DNA of 64,000 bases from Rhizobium anhuiense (GCF_003985145.1 NZ_ML133524.1:339326-403325); one strand, 5' to 3'; positions 16,823 to 25,070 are shown, counted from the stretch's first letter. Program-made: numbers and translations. Notes: a model not told the origin generated them from the letters alone.

Positions 16823-17032
16823 ATGCATAGCTCGAATTCCACAATCTCGGCCCGCAATATGCGGCCCGGCCTGTTCCTTGCCATCATCAACGCAGCACAC
16901 TGGCTGGCGCGCAAGATGAACGAACGGCGCAACTGCAATGCGCTGATGGAGCTGTCCGACGAGCAGCTGAAGGATATCGGCCTTTCCAGGGGGCAGACCG
17001 AAAGCGACGTCCATGTCTACAGTCGCACCTGA
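16823..17032 (+). CDS. DUF1127 small protein
   Basis: A 69-residue protein with the C-terminal DUF1127 (YjiS-like) signature ALMELSDEQLKDIGLSRGQ, preceded by a basic helix with AAHWLARKMNERRNC. DUF1127 proteins are small, often arginine-rich, and in several alphaproteobacteria have been tied to RNA turnover or phosphate and stress responses; no function can be assigned here. The start follows GGAGGATCACC. The AraC gene follows 66 bp downstream. Its upstream motif and ribosome-binding site resemble those of the small Cys-rich gene on the far side of the AraC gene. Confidence 0.85.
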   Translation: MHSSNSTISARNMRPGLFLAIINAAHWLARKMNERRNCNALMELSDEQLKDIGLSRGQTESDVHVYSRT

Positions 17033-17098
17033 AACTTGAGCGTGATATTGTGCCGGCAGGTCGCCTCACCGGGCGACCTGCCTGACCCGGAACATGCC

Positions 17099-17935
17099 AT
17101 GTCTCAGTTTTCAACAGCACCGCTCCTGAAAACGAAGACGGTCACCATTCGTGACATTGTCTGCAATGGCGAATGCCGCCACAAGAGCGACGAGGAATGC
17201 GCCCACAGGACGAGCCTCGTCTATCCCTATCGCGGCGTATTCATGCGGCATGTCGGCCGCAACGACACGGTGGCCGAAGCCAATCAGGTCGTGTTCTTCA
17301 ATGCCGGCCAGGGATATCGGATCAGCCACCCCATCGAGGGCGGCGATGCTTGCATCGATCTGGCGATCGACGAATCCATGCTCGAAGAACTCACGCCGAA
17401 GGATCAGGTGCAGCCCGGCCAGGCCTTTTCCTTCCGCCGTCAGCGCCGGCGGATCGATCCGCGGGCCCAGGCGCTGGTCGCGCTCCTGCGTCATGGTCTG
17501 CGCCGCAACGTCGCCGAAACGCTGGAGGCGGAGATACTGGCGCTGACGCTGGTGCGCCGCTCGCTCGGCGAGCGCACATCGCACGCAGCGGGCGCCAGCG
17601 CCGGCCGGCAGAAACTTGTCGACCGGGCCAAGCTGGTGCTCTCCTCCGATCTCGCACGACGCTGGACGCTTGCGGAAATCGCCTCGGAAGTCGGCGTGTC
17701 GCCGGTTTATCTCACCCAGGTCTTCCAGCAGGTCGAGGCCACACCGCTTTATCGCTACCAGTTGCGGCTGCGGCTTGCCCGGGCGCTCGATCTGCTCGGC
17801 CAGTATGAGGATCTGACGGCGCTCGGTCTCGATCTCGGCTTTTCCAGCCACAGCCATTTCAGCGCGTCCTTCAAGCAGTCCTTCGGGCAGACTCCGGCCG
17901 AATTCCAGCGCTCGGCGCAACTACGGCTGAGGTAA
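17099..17935 (+). CDS. AraC-family transcription regulator
   Basis: A 278-residue regulator. The C-terminal 100 residues hold the two helix-turn-helix motifs of the AraC/XylS family: LAEIASEVGVSPVYLTQVF, then a second helix pair ending in LGFSSHSHFSASFKQSFGQ. The N-terminal part begins with a short cysteine-containing segment (IVCNGECRHKSDEECA, spaced cysteines at about 19, 23 and 31) before a cupin-like sensor region. The start ATG is inferred; the frame also allows a TTG 21 codons earlier. It lies between two small genes that share an upstream motif, so it probably controls them. The Cys cluster hints at metal or redox sensing, which is inference. Confidence 0.88.
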   Translation: MSQFSTAPLLKTKTVTIRDIVCNGECRHKSDEECAHRTSLVYPYRGVFMRHVGRNDTVAEANQVVFFNAGQGYRISHPIEGGDACIDLAIDESMLEELTPKDQVQPGQAFSFRRQRRRIDPRAQALVALLRHGLRRNVAETLEAEILALTLVRRSLGERTSHAAGASAGRQKLVDRAKLVLSSDLARRWTLAEIASEVGVSPVYLTQVFQQVEATPLYRYQLRLRLARALDLLGQYEDLTALGLDLGFSSHSHFSASFKQSFGQTPAEFQRSAQLRLR

Positions 17936-17947
17936 AAGCCTCCGTAA

Positions 17948-17969
17948 ATCGCTAAAGATTTCGACAGCG
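17948..17969 (+). promoter_or_regulatory. shared 22-bp motif, copy 2 (upstream of Cys-rich mini-gene)
   Basis: ATCGCTAAAGATTTCGACAG plus CG pairs with the copy at 16747. It begins 13 bp after the AraC stop codon and 89 bp before the mini-gene start. Confidence 0.5.
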
Positions 17970-18036
17970 GCGATGCGGTCTTCGATGATCTTATGAGCCT
18001 GTCCCGATCTGGGGACGATAACCGGAGGATCACCAG

Positions 18037-18198
18037 ATGAAGAAGACCACATGCGCTGCCTGCGACTGCGAACTCGGTCCGGAAACCATCACCGTCAAGC
18101 TCGGGGGCAAGACTGTCGAGGTCTGCTGCCAGGAATGCGCCGAGGCGTTGAACGAGGCGGAAGCTGCGACATCGGCCGCTTCGAGCGCCAATGAATGA
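18037..18198 (+). CDS. Cys-rich small protein (putative metal-binding)
   Basis: A 53-residue protein beginning MKKTTCAACDCELG, with the cysteine pattern C-x2-C-x-C near the N-terminus and VEVCCQECAEAL (CC-x2-C) at about residues 28-36. The spacing resembles YHS/TRASH-type treble-clef metal sites but is not a confident match. The start is preceded by GGAGGATCACCAG, nearly identical to the site of the DUF1127 gene. It follows the AraC gene on the same strand. The coding call rests on the strong ribosome-binding site and cysteine pattern. Confidence 0.75.
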   Translation: MKKTTCAACDCELGPETITVKLGGKTVEVCCQECAEALNEAEAATSAASSANE

Positions 18199-18288
18199 CG
18201 GTATCAGATAGAGCCGCCAGTGAACTGACCTCGAGGGTTGATGTTAACCTTCGAGGGTCAATTCACGAGGCGGCACGGCTTTGCCGTA

Positions 18289-19656
18289 TCAGGCGGGCAG
18301 AAGCCCATAGCGCCAGCCGCGGCGTTTGGCGTTCTGCGACAGCACCAGGACGGCAAGGATGACCATGCCTGCCTCGGCAAAGACCGGCACCATCCAGATT
18401 CCCTGCTCGCCGAAGATGAAGGGAAGCAGGAAGGTGAGCGGCAGGGTCAGCAGATAGGGCCGCGACAGGCCGAAGATCGCGGCGCGCGGCGCATCGCCGA
18501 TCGATTGGAAATAGGACGACAGGATCAGCATCTGCCCAAAGAGAAAATAGGCGGCGATCGTCCAGGGCAGAATTCGCCTGACCTCGGCTGTTATGGCGGG
18601 ATCGGCGACGAAGACGGCGCCAAGGCGGCCAGCCAGCAACTCGACGGTAACCTCCACCAAAGTGCAATAGACGAGTGCTGCGAGCATGGCGATCTGCAGG
18701 CTGCGGCCGACGCGAAGCCCGAGGCCGGCACCGTGATTGTTGCCGGCGATCGTCTGCAGGGCGATGCTGAGGCCAAGCAGCGGCAGATAGGTGAAGGTCA
18801 TGATCCGGGTGATGATGCCGTAGGCGGCAATCGTGGCGACATGATCTGCCACGCTCCAGAGCGAGACATTGATCAGAATGGCGGCCGAGGCCAGCGATAT
18901 GCCGATGAAGCCGAGGCTCATCGGCGCGCCGAAGGCGACGATGCCACGCCATTCGGCAAGTGCTGCTCCAGAGGACGGCCTGAGTGCCGTGGGCCGACGC
19001 CAGCGGTAGGCGAGCACGGCCGCTAGGCAGACGAATTGCGAGGCGATGGAGCCGGCTGCCGAACCGAGCACGCCCCAATGCATCACCGCCATGAACAGCC
19101 AGTTGGCGAAGATGTTGAGCAGCGAGGCCGACAGCGTCACCAGCGTCATGAAGCCGATCTTGCCTTCGCAGCGCAATCCGTCGAGATGCAGTGACAGAAA
19201 GAAGCTGACCGGCGCACAGGCGATCATCGCGCCCATGAACAGCGTTGCGCCATCGGTTACGGCGGAATTGCCGGCAGCACCGACACCGATGATCTGCCGG
19301 CCCACCGTCCAGTAGACCAGATTGAGGATAAGGGTAACGGCGAGCGCCAGCGCATGCGCGCCGGCAAAGACCCGACGCGCACCATCGCGATTGCCGGCAC
19401 CCAGCCGGCGGGCGAGGATGCTTGCCATGCCGTTCGAGACGAGCGATTGCAGGGCGATCAGCAGCATCAGCCCCGGGAAAATCAGGCTGACGGCAGAGAG
19501 CGCGTCGGGGCCGACATAGGCATCGAGGAAATAGGCGTCGACGACGGTGAACAGGCCGTTGACGGTGGTGATCGCGACGATCGGCGCCGCCGTCTTGATG
19601 AAGACGCCCGGCAGCCAGCCGGTGAGGAAGGCATTGCCTTGGGAAAGATCGGTCAT
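18289..19656 (-). CDS. MATE-family multidrug efflux transporter
   Basis: A 455-residue integral membrane protein with about twelve hydrophobic segments in two similar halves, the layout of Na+- or H+-coupled MATE exporters (NorM/DinF type). Typical blocks include the N-terminal TAAPIVAITTVNGLFTVVDA, PDALSAVSLIFP in the first half and the corresponding FGAPMSLGFIGISLASAAI at the start of the second half. I chose the ATG giving MTDLSQGNAFLTG; the frame is open 23 codons further but without a clear ribosome-binding site. Substrates are unknown. It ends convergent with the Cys-rich mini-gene. Confidence 0.9.
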   Translation of the reverse strand: MTDLSQGNAFLTGWLPGVFIKTAAPIVAITTVNGLFTVVDAYFLDAYVGPDALSAVSLIFPGLMLLIALQSLVSNGMASILARRLGAGNRDGARRVFAGAHALALAVTLILNLVYWTVGRQIIGVGAAGNSAVTDGATLFMGAMIACAPVSFFLSLHLDGLRCEGKIGFMTLVTLSASLLNIFANWLFMAVMHWGVLGSAAGSIASQFVCLAAVLAYRWRRPTALRPSSGAALAEWRGIVAFGAPMSLGFIGISLASAAILINVSLWSVADHVATIAAYGIITRIMTFTYLPLLGLSIALQTIAGNNHGAGLGLRVGRSLQIAMLAALVYCTLVEVTVELLAGRLGAVFVADPAITAEVRRILPWTIAAYFLFGQMLILSSYFQSIGDAPRAAIFGLSRPYLLTLPLTFLLPFIFGEQGIWMVPVFAEAGMVILAVLVLSQNAKRRGWRYGLLPA

Positions 19657-19743
19657 GGAGAAATCCGTGTCATATCGGCGAGTCCCGAGCCCGGCTTGTA
19701 ACCATGCGGATTCGGGCCGCCTCAAAAGAAAGAGAGAAGCAAC

Positions 19744-20181
19744 TTACAGGTCGAGCACCAGATGCGGCAGACCGTTCGAGGTCTTTCTCGGCGACACGCC
19801 GTCGGCATCGATCTGCGCGTTCACGCGCCTGCGAAAGGCCGAGAAGCTCTCGAAGGTGACGACATCCACCGGCTCGTCGAAATGGATGGTGATCCTGTGG
19901 AGATCGCCGCCCGGCAGGGCCGAAAGCGCCAGAACCTCGCCGGTGAACGGCTGGTTGAGATAACGGCCGCGAATATGCGCGCCGACGAAAAGCGGCGCCT
20001 TTGGAGCGGCATTAGGCTTTGCCGCAAGGGCTGCGAGCGTGTTCCAGTCGCGCACGCCGTGCTGGCGGGCGATCATTTCCAGCGCCGCACTGTGGGTCAG
20101 CGGAGTGCCGCGATCGTTCATCGCCTGGCGCAGACGCTTGGCCTGAGCCTTCAATTCTTCAATGGCAGGATAGGTCGTCAT
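19744..20181 (-). CDS. glyoxalase-superfamily-related small protein
   Basis: A 145-residue protein. The first 55 residues (KAQAKRLRQAMNDRG, then THSAALEMIARQHGVRDWNTLAA) form the short helical domain found in proteins annotated as glyoxalase superfamily proteins in Rhizobiales. The rest is a beta-rich segment with GRYLNQPFTGEVLALSALPGG and no catalytic metal ligands that I can see. The start ATG was chosen over one 17 codons earlier. It precedes the MATE gene on the same strand by 87 bp and might be co-transcribed. The function is unknown. Confidence 0.75.
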   Translation of the reverse strand: MTTYPAIEELKAQAKRLRQAMNDRGTPLTHSAALEMIARQHGVRDWNTLAALAAKPNAAPKAPLFVGAHIRGRYLNQPFTGEVLALSALPGGDLHRITIHFDEPVDVVTFESFSAFRRRVNAQIDADGVSPRKTSNGLPHLVLDL

Positions 20182-20535
20182 GGAGTGAGCCTTCACAAGG
20201 CATGCTCTTCGACTGCGGATGGGAGCTCGCATTGCCGCCAGTCAGCATGCACAAGGGGCCGTGACCATGATCGCGAGGGCTTCACCATGGATTTTCATCC
20301 GCGAGCGGCCGGTGCCTCGAACCGACCCTTGTATGCGGCAAGGACGCAGGCATGTCAAGAATGGCGCATATGCGCTGGGAAATGAGCAAATTTGGAGCAA
20401 ACCTGCCCGAAATCGGTGCGATTTTCCCGCAGATTTCGCGGACGCATTCAATTCTAACGATGTTCTTCAGCAAGCGTCAGCATTCCTAAGCTAATATCCT
20501 GTCCTATACCAGCGGAGGCTAAAAGGGCCTTTCAG
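20182..20535. other. 354-bp intergenic region
   Basis: No supported gene. A 45-codon ATG-initiated frame at 20352-20489 (MSRMAHMRWEMSKFG...) has no clear ribosome-binding site, and I do not call it. The last 60 bp must carry the promoter of the PilZ-like gene. Confidence 0.45.
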
Positions 20536-20868
20536 ATGCACCTCGACACAGAACACTCCAAGCCGGAACGTGCTTACAGGGAATTCAATCTCGACAGGCC
20601 GGGCAACATCATCTTCGTCGGCCATCATCTCAGCACCGGAACGCAGGTGCGCTGCCTGATCCGCACGATCACGCTCGCCGGCGCCCTGCTCGAAGTCAGC
20701 CCCAACCTGGAAATGCCGAGCCATTTCTTCCTCGAGATCCTCGGCATCCATGACGAGATCGGCTCGACCGTCGTCAAGCGCGAAGGCGAATTGGTGACGA
20801 TCAGCTTCAACATGCTGCTCAATCCGGAATTCCTGCACCACGTGCTGCGGCTGAGTTTCGAAAGCTGA
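20536..20868 (+). CDS. PilZ-like domain protein, degenerate
   Basis: A 110-residue single-domain protein. Its fold pattern (FNLDRPGNIIFVG, then IRTITLAGALLEVS, then HFFLEILGIHDEIGSTVVKREGE) matches small rhizobial PilZ-type proteins and aligns loosely with the PilZ protein at 23314. The c-di-GMP signature is degenerate: the usual D-x-S-x-x-G is replaced by RTITLAGA. It may have lost nucleotide binding. Its 3' end overlaps the end of an opposing small gene. Confidence 0.6.
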   Translation: MHLDTEHSKPERAYREFNLDRPGNIIFVGHHLSTGTQVRCLIRTITLAGALLEVSPNLEMPSHFFLEILGIHDEIGSTVVKREGELVTISFNMLLNPEFLHHVLRLSFES

Positions 20869-21070
20869 GGCCTTTGGCGATCCGCGAAGCATCGCGGCGC
20901 ATCGCCTTTGTTTCGGCGCCCCGCCGCGCAGCGAGACGCGCGATGATCGGAACGACCCAGAGAAATCCGCGCCATTCCGGCCTATCAAGCGGATCGGCAA
21001 AGCGATCGCGGCGGATCCGGCGATTGCGGGTTTCGACTTCCTTAAAGAGAGTAACCCAGTTGAGATCCAT
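20819..21070 (-). CDS. hypothetical small basic protein
   Basis: An 83-residue frame starting MDLNWVTLFKEVETRNRRIR with a strong GGAGGA ribosome-binding site eight bases before the ATG. It is arginine-rich with one short hydrophobic patch (FLWVVPIIARLA). It overlaps the 3' end of the PilZ-like gene by 50 bp on the opposite strand and is divergent from the LysR gene. I do not recognise it; the ribosome-binding site is the main reason to list it. Confidence 0.5.
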   Translation of the reverse strand: MDLNWVTLFKEVETRNRRIRRDRFADPLDRPEWRGFLWVVPIIARLAARRGAETKAMRRDASRIAKGLSFRNSAAARGAGIPD

Positions 21071-21161
21071 TGCTTCGTCCTCCATCTATTGGCTCGTGCA
21101 CTTGAGCTAAGCCTTCGCGCCCATCCGATGTAGAGGCGTGGGGGAAAGGGGGTTTTCATCC

Positions 21162-22028
21162 ATGAAAGATGCCAGCTGGGACGACCTGCAGCTTTTCTTC
21201 CATGTCGCGACCGGCGGCGGGCTTTCGGCGGCGGCTCAGCGCACCGGGCTCAGCGCCCCGACCATCGGCCGGCGCATGCTGGCGCTCGAACGGGTGACGG
21301 GCCGCTCGCTGTTCAGCCGCGGCCCCACCGGTTATCTGCTCGCCAAGGATGGGCAGGAACTGCTCGATCGCGTCCGGCTGATGCAGGATGCCGCGCGTGC
21401 GATCTCGGACTGGCGCGGTGAGGTGCTGACACTACCGATCGTCTCGACGGCCGCCGACAGCTGGACCTTGCGCTTCATCGCCGATCATCTGGCCAGCGTC
21501 TGGACGCCGAAGGACAGCTTCCGCATGTGCTACAAAACCTCAGATGCGAGTGTCGATTTCACCTATCGGCAAGCGCATATCGCCGTTGGCCACAGCCGGC
21601 CGGAGAGCGGCAACGTCGCGATCCGCCGTTCGGTCAAGGTGGCACATGCGGCCTATCAGGCGGCAGATTATGACGAGGCCAATTGCAACTGGATCTCGCT
21701 CGGCACCGATACCGCCATCACGCCGGCCGACAAATGGACTTTCGAACAGCCGGATTACTGGATCACCAGCTGGACGAACACGCCGCATATGCTGTTTCAC
21801 CTGATCCGCGGCGGTGCCGGCCGTGGCGTGCTTCCCTGTTTTATCGGCGATCAGGAGCGCAGGCTCGTCCGCGCCGGGCCTGTGATCGACGAGCTGACGT
21901 ATGAGATGTGGATTGTTGCGCATGATGACGAGCGGCAACGGCCGGAGGTCAGGATCGTCATCGACCGCCTGGCGGCGCTCTTTGCCGATCGTGAAGAGCT
22001 GTTTGTTGGGCGGATGCCGTTGGTATGA
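21162..22028 (+). CDS. LysR-family transcription regulator
   Basis: A 288-residue regulator with an N-terminal winged helix-turn-helix (residues about 5-65, with FFHVATGGGLSAAAQRTGLSAPTIGRRMLALE) and a C-terminal ligand-binding region that is short for the family. The N-terminal D-LQLFFHVA start is typical of the subgroup that includes rhizobial transporter and GntR-like activators. I use the ATG at MKDASWDD; an in-frame GTG lies eight codons earlier. It is divergent from the small gene at 20819. The target is unknown. Confidence 0.88.
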   Translation: MKDASWDDLQLFFHVATGGGLSAAAQRTGLSAPTIGRRMLALERVTGRSLFSRGPTGYLLAKDGQELLDRVRLMQDAARAISDWRGEVLTLPIVSTAADSWTLRFIADHLASVWTPKDSFRMCYKTSDASVDFTYRQAHIAVGHSRPESGNVAIRRSVKVAHAAYQAADYDEANCNWISLGTDTAITPADKWTFEQPDYWITSWTNTPHMLFHLIRGGAGRGVLPCFIGDQERRLVRAGPVIDELTYEMWIVAHDDERQRPEVRIVIDRLAALFADREELFVGRMPLV

Positions 22029-22081
22029 CGCGAAAACGCGGGCCTCTCGACCCGCGTTTCCTCAAGTTACTGCGAACGGAC

Positions 22082-22528
22082 TCAGGCCGCGAGATGCCGC
22101 TCGATCTCGTCGACCGGCATATTGGTATAGTCCTTCGCCAATTCCGCGGAGATCGCTGCCTGCGTATCGGCGCTGAGGGCCGGCCGCAACGCGCCGAGCG
22201 CCTTCGGCGGCGCAACGAGGATGATGCGGCGGGCATCCTTTTCCTGCGCCAATTCGTCCAGCCTTTCGGCCAGTTGTTTCAGAAACTGGGCTTCGGCCTG
22301 ATCCTGCCAGTTGGTCTCCTCGACGGCGCTGCCGCTGAAGCCGTTGGCGGCATGGCTGCGGCCGGGCTTATCGGCGCCAATCTCGCGATCGGGCGCGCTC
22401 GGCTGCGTCAGGGTTTCCAGCACCTTCAGGTTCATCAGTTGGGCATCGCCGGCATTCTGCATGATCAGAGCCTTGGCTCCATTGCAGACCACGACCCATG
22501 ATTTCCAAGGGACTTTGACATCAGTCAT
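22082..22528 (-). CDS. host attachment protein / baeRF family
   Basis: A 148-residue protein of the family annotated as required for attachment to host cells, now grouped with bacterial eRF1-like (baeRF) proteins. It starts KVPWKSWVVVCNGAKALIMQN, continues with the linker rich in Asp/Gly/Arg (DREIGADKPGRSHAANG), and ends with AQEKDARRIILVAPPKALGALRPAL and the tail LAKDYTNMPVDEIERHL. The start ATG has GAGGA upstream. The attachment role was reported for an Agrobacterium homologue (recalled); a ribosome-related role is inference from the fold. Confidence 0.88.
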   Translation of the reverse strand: MTDVKVPWKSWVVVCNGAKALIMQNAGDAQLMNLKVLETLTQPSAPDREIGADKPGRSHAANGFSGSAVEETNWQDQAEAQFLKQLAERLDELAQEKDARRIILVAPPKALGALRPALSADTQAAISAELAKDYTNMPVDEIERHLAA

Positions 22529-22690
22529 CTTCAATTCCTCACTGTCGTCATTCGAAGCGCGCCATGCTTCATCGATCAAGGCAGAACGCCTGGCTATTGA
22601 AAGAGTTCGGGAAAATTGCACCGAAATCGAACGGGCAGCGATCCGGCCGGCCTTTGCTGCGTAAAAAGGGCCAAGTTCGGGAGACTGACG

Positions 22691-23092
22691 ATGAAGACAT
22701 CACTGCTCGCCTATGCCGGCGCCGTTCTCACCCTTCTCGCCTGCGACGGAATCTGGCTCGGCCTCATCGCTCGCAATTTTTATCGCGACCAGCTGGGCGC
22801 GCTGATGCTGCCCTCGCCCAATCTTGCGATCGCCGCCCTGTTCTACCTGCTCTTTGCCGCGGCAGTGGTCGTGCTCGCCGTGCTGCCGGCGCTGTCGACA
22901 GGCTCGATCGTCACCGCATTTCTCCACGGTGCCATTCTGGGACTGGCGGCCTATGGCACCTATGACATCACCAATCTTGCCACGCTTCGCAACTGGCCAG
23001 TCGTCATGAGCCTGGTCGACATGGCCTGGGGCACGGCTCTGACGGCGCTGACCGCCGCCGGCGGATATCTTGCCGTCAGATTTCTGGGCTGA
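22691..23092 (+). CDS. DUF2177 membrane protein
   Basis: A 133-residue protein with four predicted membrane helices. The conserved DUF2177 blocks are visible: CDGIWLGLIARNFYRDQLG in the first helix and loop, LAAYGTYDITNLATLRNWP, and VDMAWGTALTALTA near the end. Its function is unknown. The start ATG is preceded by GGGAGACTGACG. It is divergent from the host-attachment-type gene. Confidence 0.88.
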   Translation: MKTSLLAYAGAVLTLLACDGIWLGLIARNFYRDQLGALMLPSPNLAIAALFYLLFAAAVVVLAVLPALSTGSIVTAFLHGAILGLAAYGTYDITNLATLRNWPVVMSLVDMAWGTALTALTAAGGYLAVRFLG

Positions 23093-23216
23093 AACCGGAA
23101 AACCGCGTCCCGATAATGAACATGAAGGCGTCCCGCTTGGGAACAAAGTTTGAACTCGTTAAAATTGTAATTTTATATTTGACGAATGTGCAAAACATTC
23201 ATGTGACGTTGGTTGG

Positions 23217-23261
23217 GATCAAGACCAGTTGCTCGATCAAGCCAGCCTGAATGAGATCAAG
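23217..23261. repeat. three direct GATCAAG repeats upstream of PilZ gene
   Basis: GATCAAG occurs at 23217, 23235 and 23255, each followed within three bases by CAG, with spacings of 18 and 20 bp. An inverted CTTGATTG follows. The array ends about 50 bp before the start codon and could be an operator. Confidence 0.4.
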
Positions 23262-23313
23262 GTCAGCTTGATTGAAATTAACCCCAATGCGTCCTGACTG
23301 ACGGAGAATGTGA

Positions 23314-23715
23314 ATGACTATGCTCCGCGCTACACACCTTGCCACGGTCAAGTCCGCCGTCTACGACCAGCGCTGGGAAGAATTCATCGTCAAACGGCCA
23401 GCCCGCATCGTCGCCGTCCGGCCGTGCCTGACGGGCGTCTCGATGCGAAGCGCCGAGATCATCGATATATCCCAAGGCGGCGCCACCTTCATCGTCTCGA
23501 CCACGGCCGGCCTGCCGAAGCATTATTATCTCAACATTCTCGGCCTCGCCTATCGCATCGGCTGCGCCGAGGTCTATCGCCACAAGGAACGCATCGGCGT
23601 CCGGTTCATCAACATCATGGACCCCGAGGTTCTGCGCCGCGTCGTGCGCACCGATTTCCTCGTCGGCAACATGGAAGCGATCGCCGCCCGACGTGCGCCG
23701 ATCTTCAGGGCGTGA
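23314..23715 (+). CDS. PilZ domain protein
   Basis: A 133-residue single-domain protein with a recognisable PilZ pattern: basic motif VKRPARIVAV near residue 28, then DISQGGATFIVS (D-x-S-x-G-G) near residue 52, then YRIGCAEVYRHKERIGVRFI. Such proteins bind c-di-GMP and act on motility, polysaccharide or pilus machines. The start ATG has GGAG nine bases upstream. The preceding 220 bp are AT-rich and hold three GATCAAG repeats. It is a candidate effector for the Tad pilus further along, but nothing in the sequence links them directly. Confidence 0.82.
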   Translation: MTMLRATHLATVKSAVYDQRWEEFIVKRPARIVAVRPCLTGVSMRSAEIIDISQGGATFIVSTTAGLPKHYYLNILGLAYRIGCAEVYRHKERIGVRFINIMDPEVLRRVVRTDFLVGNMEAIAARRAPIFRA

Positions 23716-23819
23716 ACCGTCCCATAACAGGCTTGTTGCAGAAATAATCTTGCTTGCGTTGGCCGTGCCCGGGCCTATTGTTTCGTCAATTGTCAATATG
23801 CTCGGGAACCCGCTTTCGC

Positions 23820-24935
23820 ATGTCCGCCTTTTCGCGCTTCACCCCCCTTGCCAGCGCCCTGCCCTCCACAGTTCCCTTTGTCGGCCCCGAGGCGATCGAA
23901 CGCCAGCGCGGACTTGCCGTTTCGGCACGCATCGGCGCCAATGAGAACGGCTTCGGCCCAGCCGCTTCCGTGTTTGCCGCGATGCGCGAAGAGGCCGGCA
24001 ATATCTGGAAATACAATGATCCGGAGAATTTCGCGCTCAGGGAAGCGCTTGCCGCCCATCTCGGCGTCTCGGCCGCCAACATCGCCATCGGCAGCGGCAT
24101 CGACGAATTGCTCGGCCAGATCGTCCGGCTGGTGATCGAACCGGGCGCGCCCGTCGTCACCTCGCTCGGCGCCTATCCGACCTTCAATTTCCACGTCGCC
24201 GGTTTCGGCGGCCGGCTGGTGACCGTTCCCTACGCCAACGACCGCGAGGACCTCGACGGCCTGCTCGATGCCGTGAAGCGGGAGAATGCGCCGCTCGTCT
24301 ATTTTGCCAATCCCGACAATCCGATGGGAAGCTGGTGGGATGCCAAGAGCATCGTCGCTTTCGCCCGGGCGCTGCCCGAGACGACGCTGATGGTGCTCGA
24401 CGAGGCCTATAGCGAGACGGGGCCGGCAGGGTCGCTGCCGTCGATCTCCTCGCTGATCGAGCTGCCGAACGTCGTTCGCACCCGCACCTTCTCCAAGGCC
24501 TACGGACTTGCCGGCGCACGGATCGGCTATGTGATCTCGACGCCAGGCACGGCGCAGGCCTTCGACAAAATCCGCAATCATTTCGGCATGAACCGGCTGG
24601 CGACGGCAGCAGCGCTGGCCGCCCTCAAGGACCAGGCCTATCTCGTCGAGGTGGTCGGGAAAATCCATGCGGCGCGGGAGCGGATCGGCGCTATCGCCCG
24701 GGCGAACGGTCTCGAGCCCCTGCCCTCGGCGACCAATTTCGTGGCGATCGACGCCGGACGCGACGGCGTTTATGCCCGCGCGATCGTCGACGGGCTGATG
24801 GAGCATGGCGTCTTCATCCGCATGCCTGGCGTGGCGCCGCTCAATCGCTGCATTCGCATCAGCGTCGGGCCGGAGGCGGATATGGCGCTCCTCGAAAACG
24901 CGCTGCCGCAGGTGCTGAAAAAGATCGGCCGATAA
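23820..24935 (+). CDS. class I/II aminotransferase, HisC-like
   Basis: A 371-residue PLP enzyme of fold type I, resembling histidinol-phosphate aminotransferase. Features are ANENGFGPA near the N-terminus, GSGIDELLGQIVR, the cofactor-ring contact ANPDNPMGSWW, VLDEAYSET, the PLP lysine in TRTFSKAYGLAGARIGY, and the substrate-carboxylate arginine in NRCIRISVG. Rhizobia have several HisC paralogues, and nothing nearby belongs to histidine synthesis, so the substrate is open. The start ATG has no strong ribosome-binding site. Confidence 0.87.
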   Translation: MSAFSRFTPLASALPSTVPFVGPEAIERQRGLAVSARIGANENGFGPAASVFAAMREEAGNIWKYNDPENFALREALAAHLGVSAANIAIGSGIDELLGQIVRLVIEPGAPVVTSLGAYPTFNFHVAGFGGRLVTVPYANDREDLDGLLDAVKRENAPLVYFANPDNPMGSWWDAKSIVAFARALPETTLMVLDEAYSETGPAGSLPSISSLIELPNVVRTRTFSKAYGLAGARIGYVISTPGTAQAFDKIRNHFGMNRLATAAALAALKDQAYLVEVVGKIHAARERIGAIARANGLEPLPSATNFVAIDAGRDGVYARAIVDGLMEHGVFIRMPGVAPLNRCIRISVGPEADMALLENALPQVLKKIGR

Positions 24936-25070
24936 GGGCAAGAACCGCGGCCGGTGGAGGATCCGGTCGCGGTTCCCTTCTCCCGGCGTCGGCCCCGTCC
25001 AAAGCGCCCCGCCAGCTCCCTCTTTCCGAGGTTGTTATATCGTTCCTACCGAATTGCCGGCAGGTGGGTG

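Noticed and set aside
20352..20489. 45-codon frame before the PilZ-like gene
   Set aside because: No ribosome-binding site and several internal ATGs. The composition is not convincing without conservation data.
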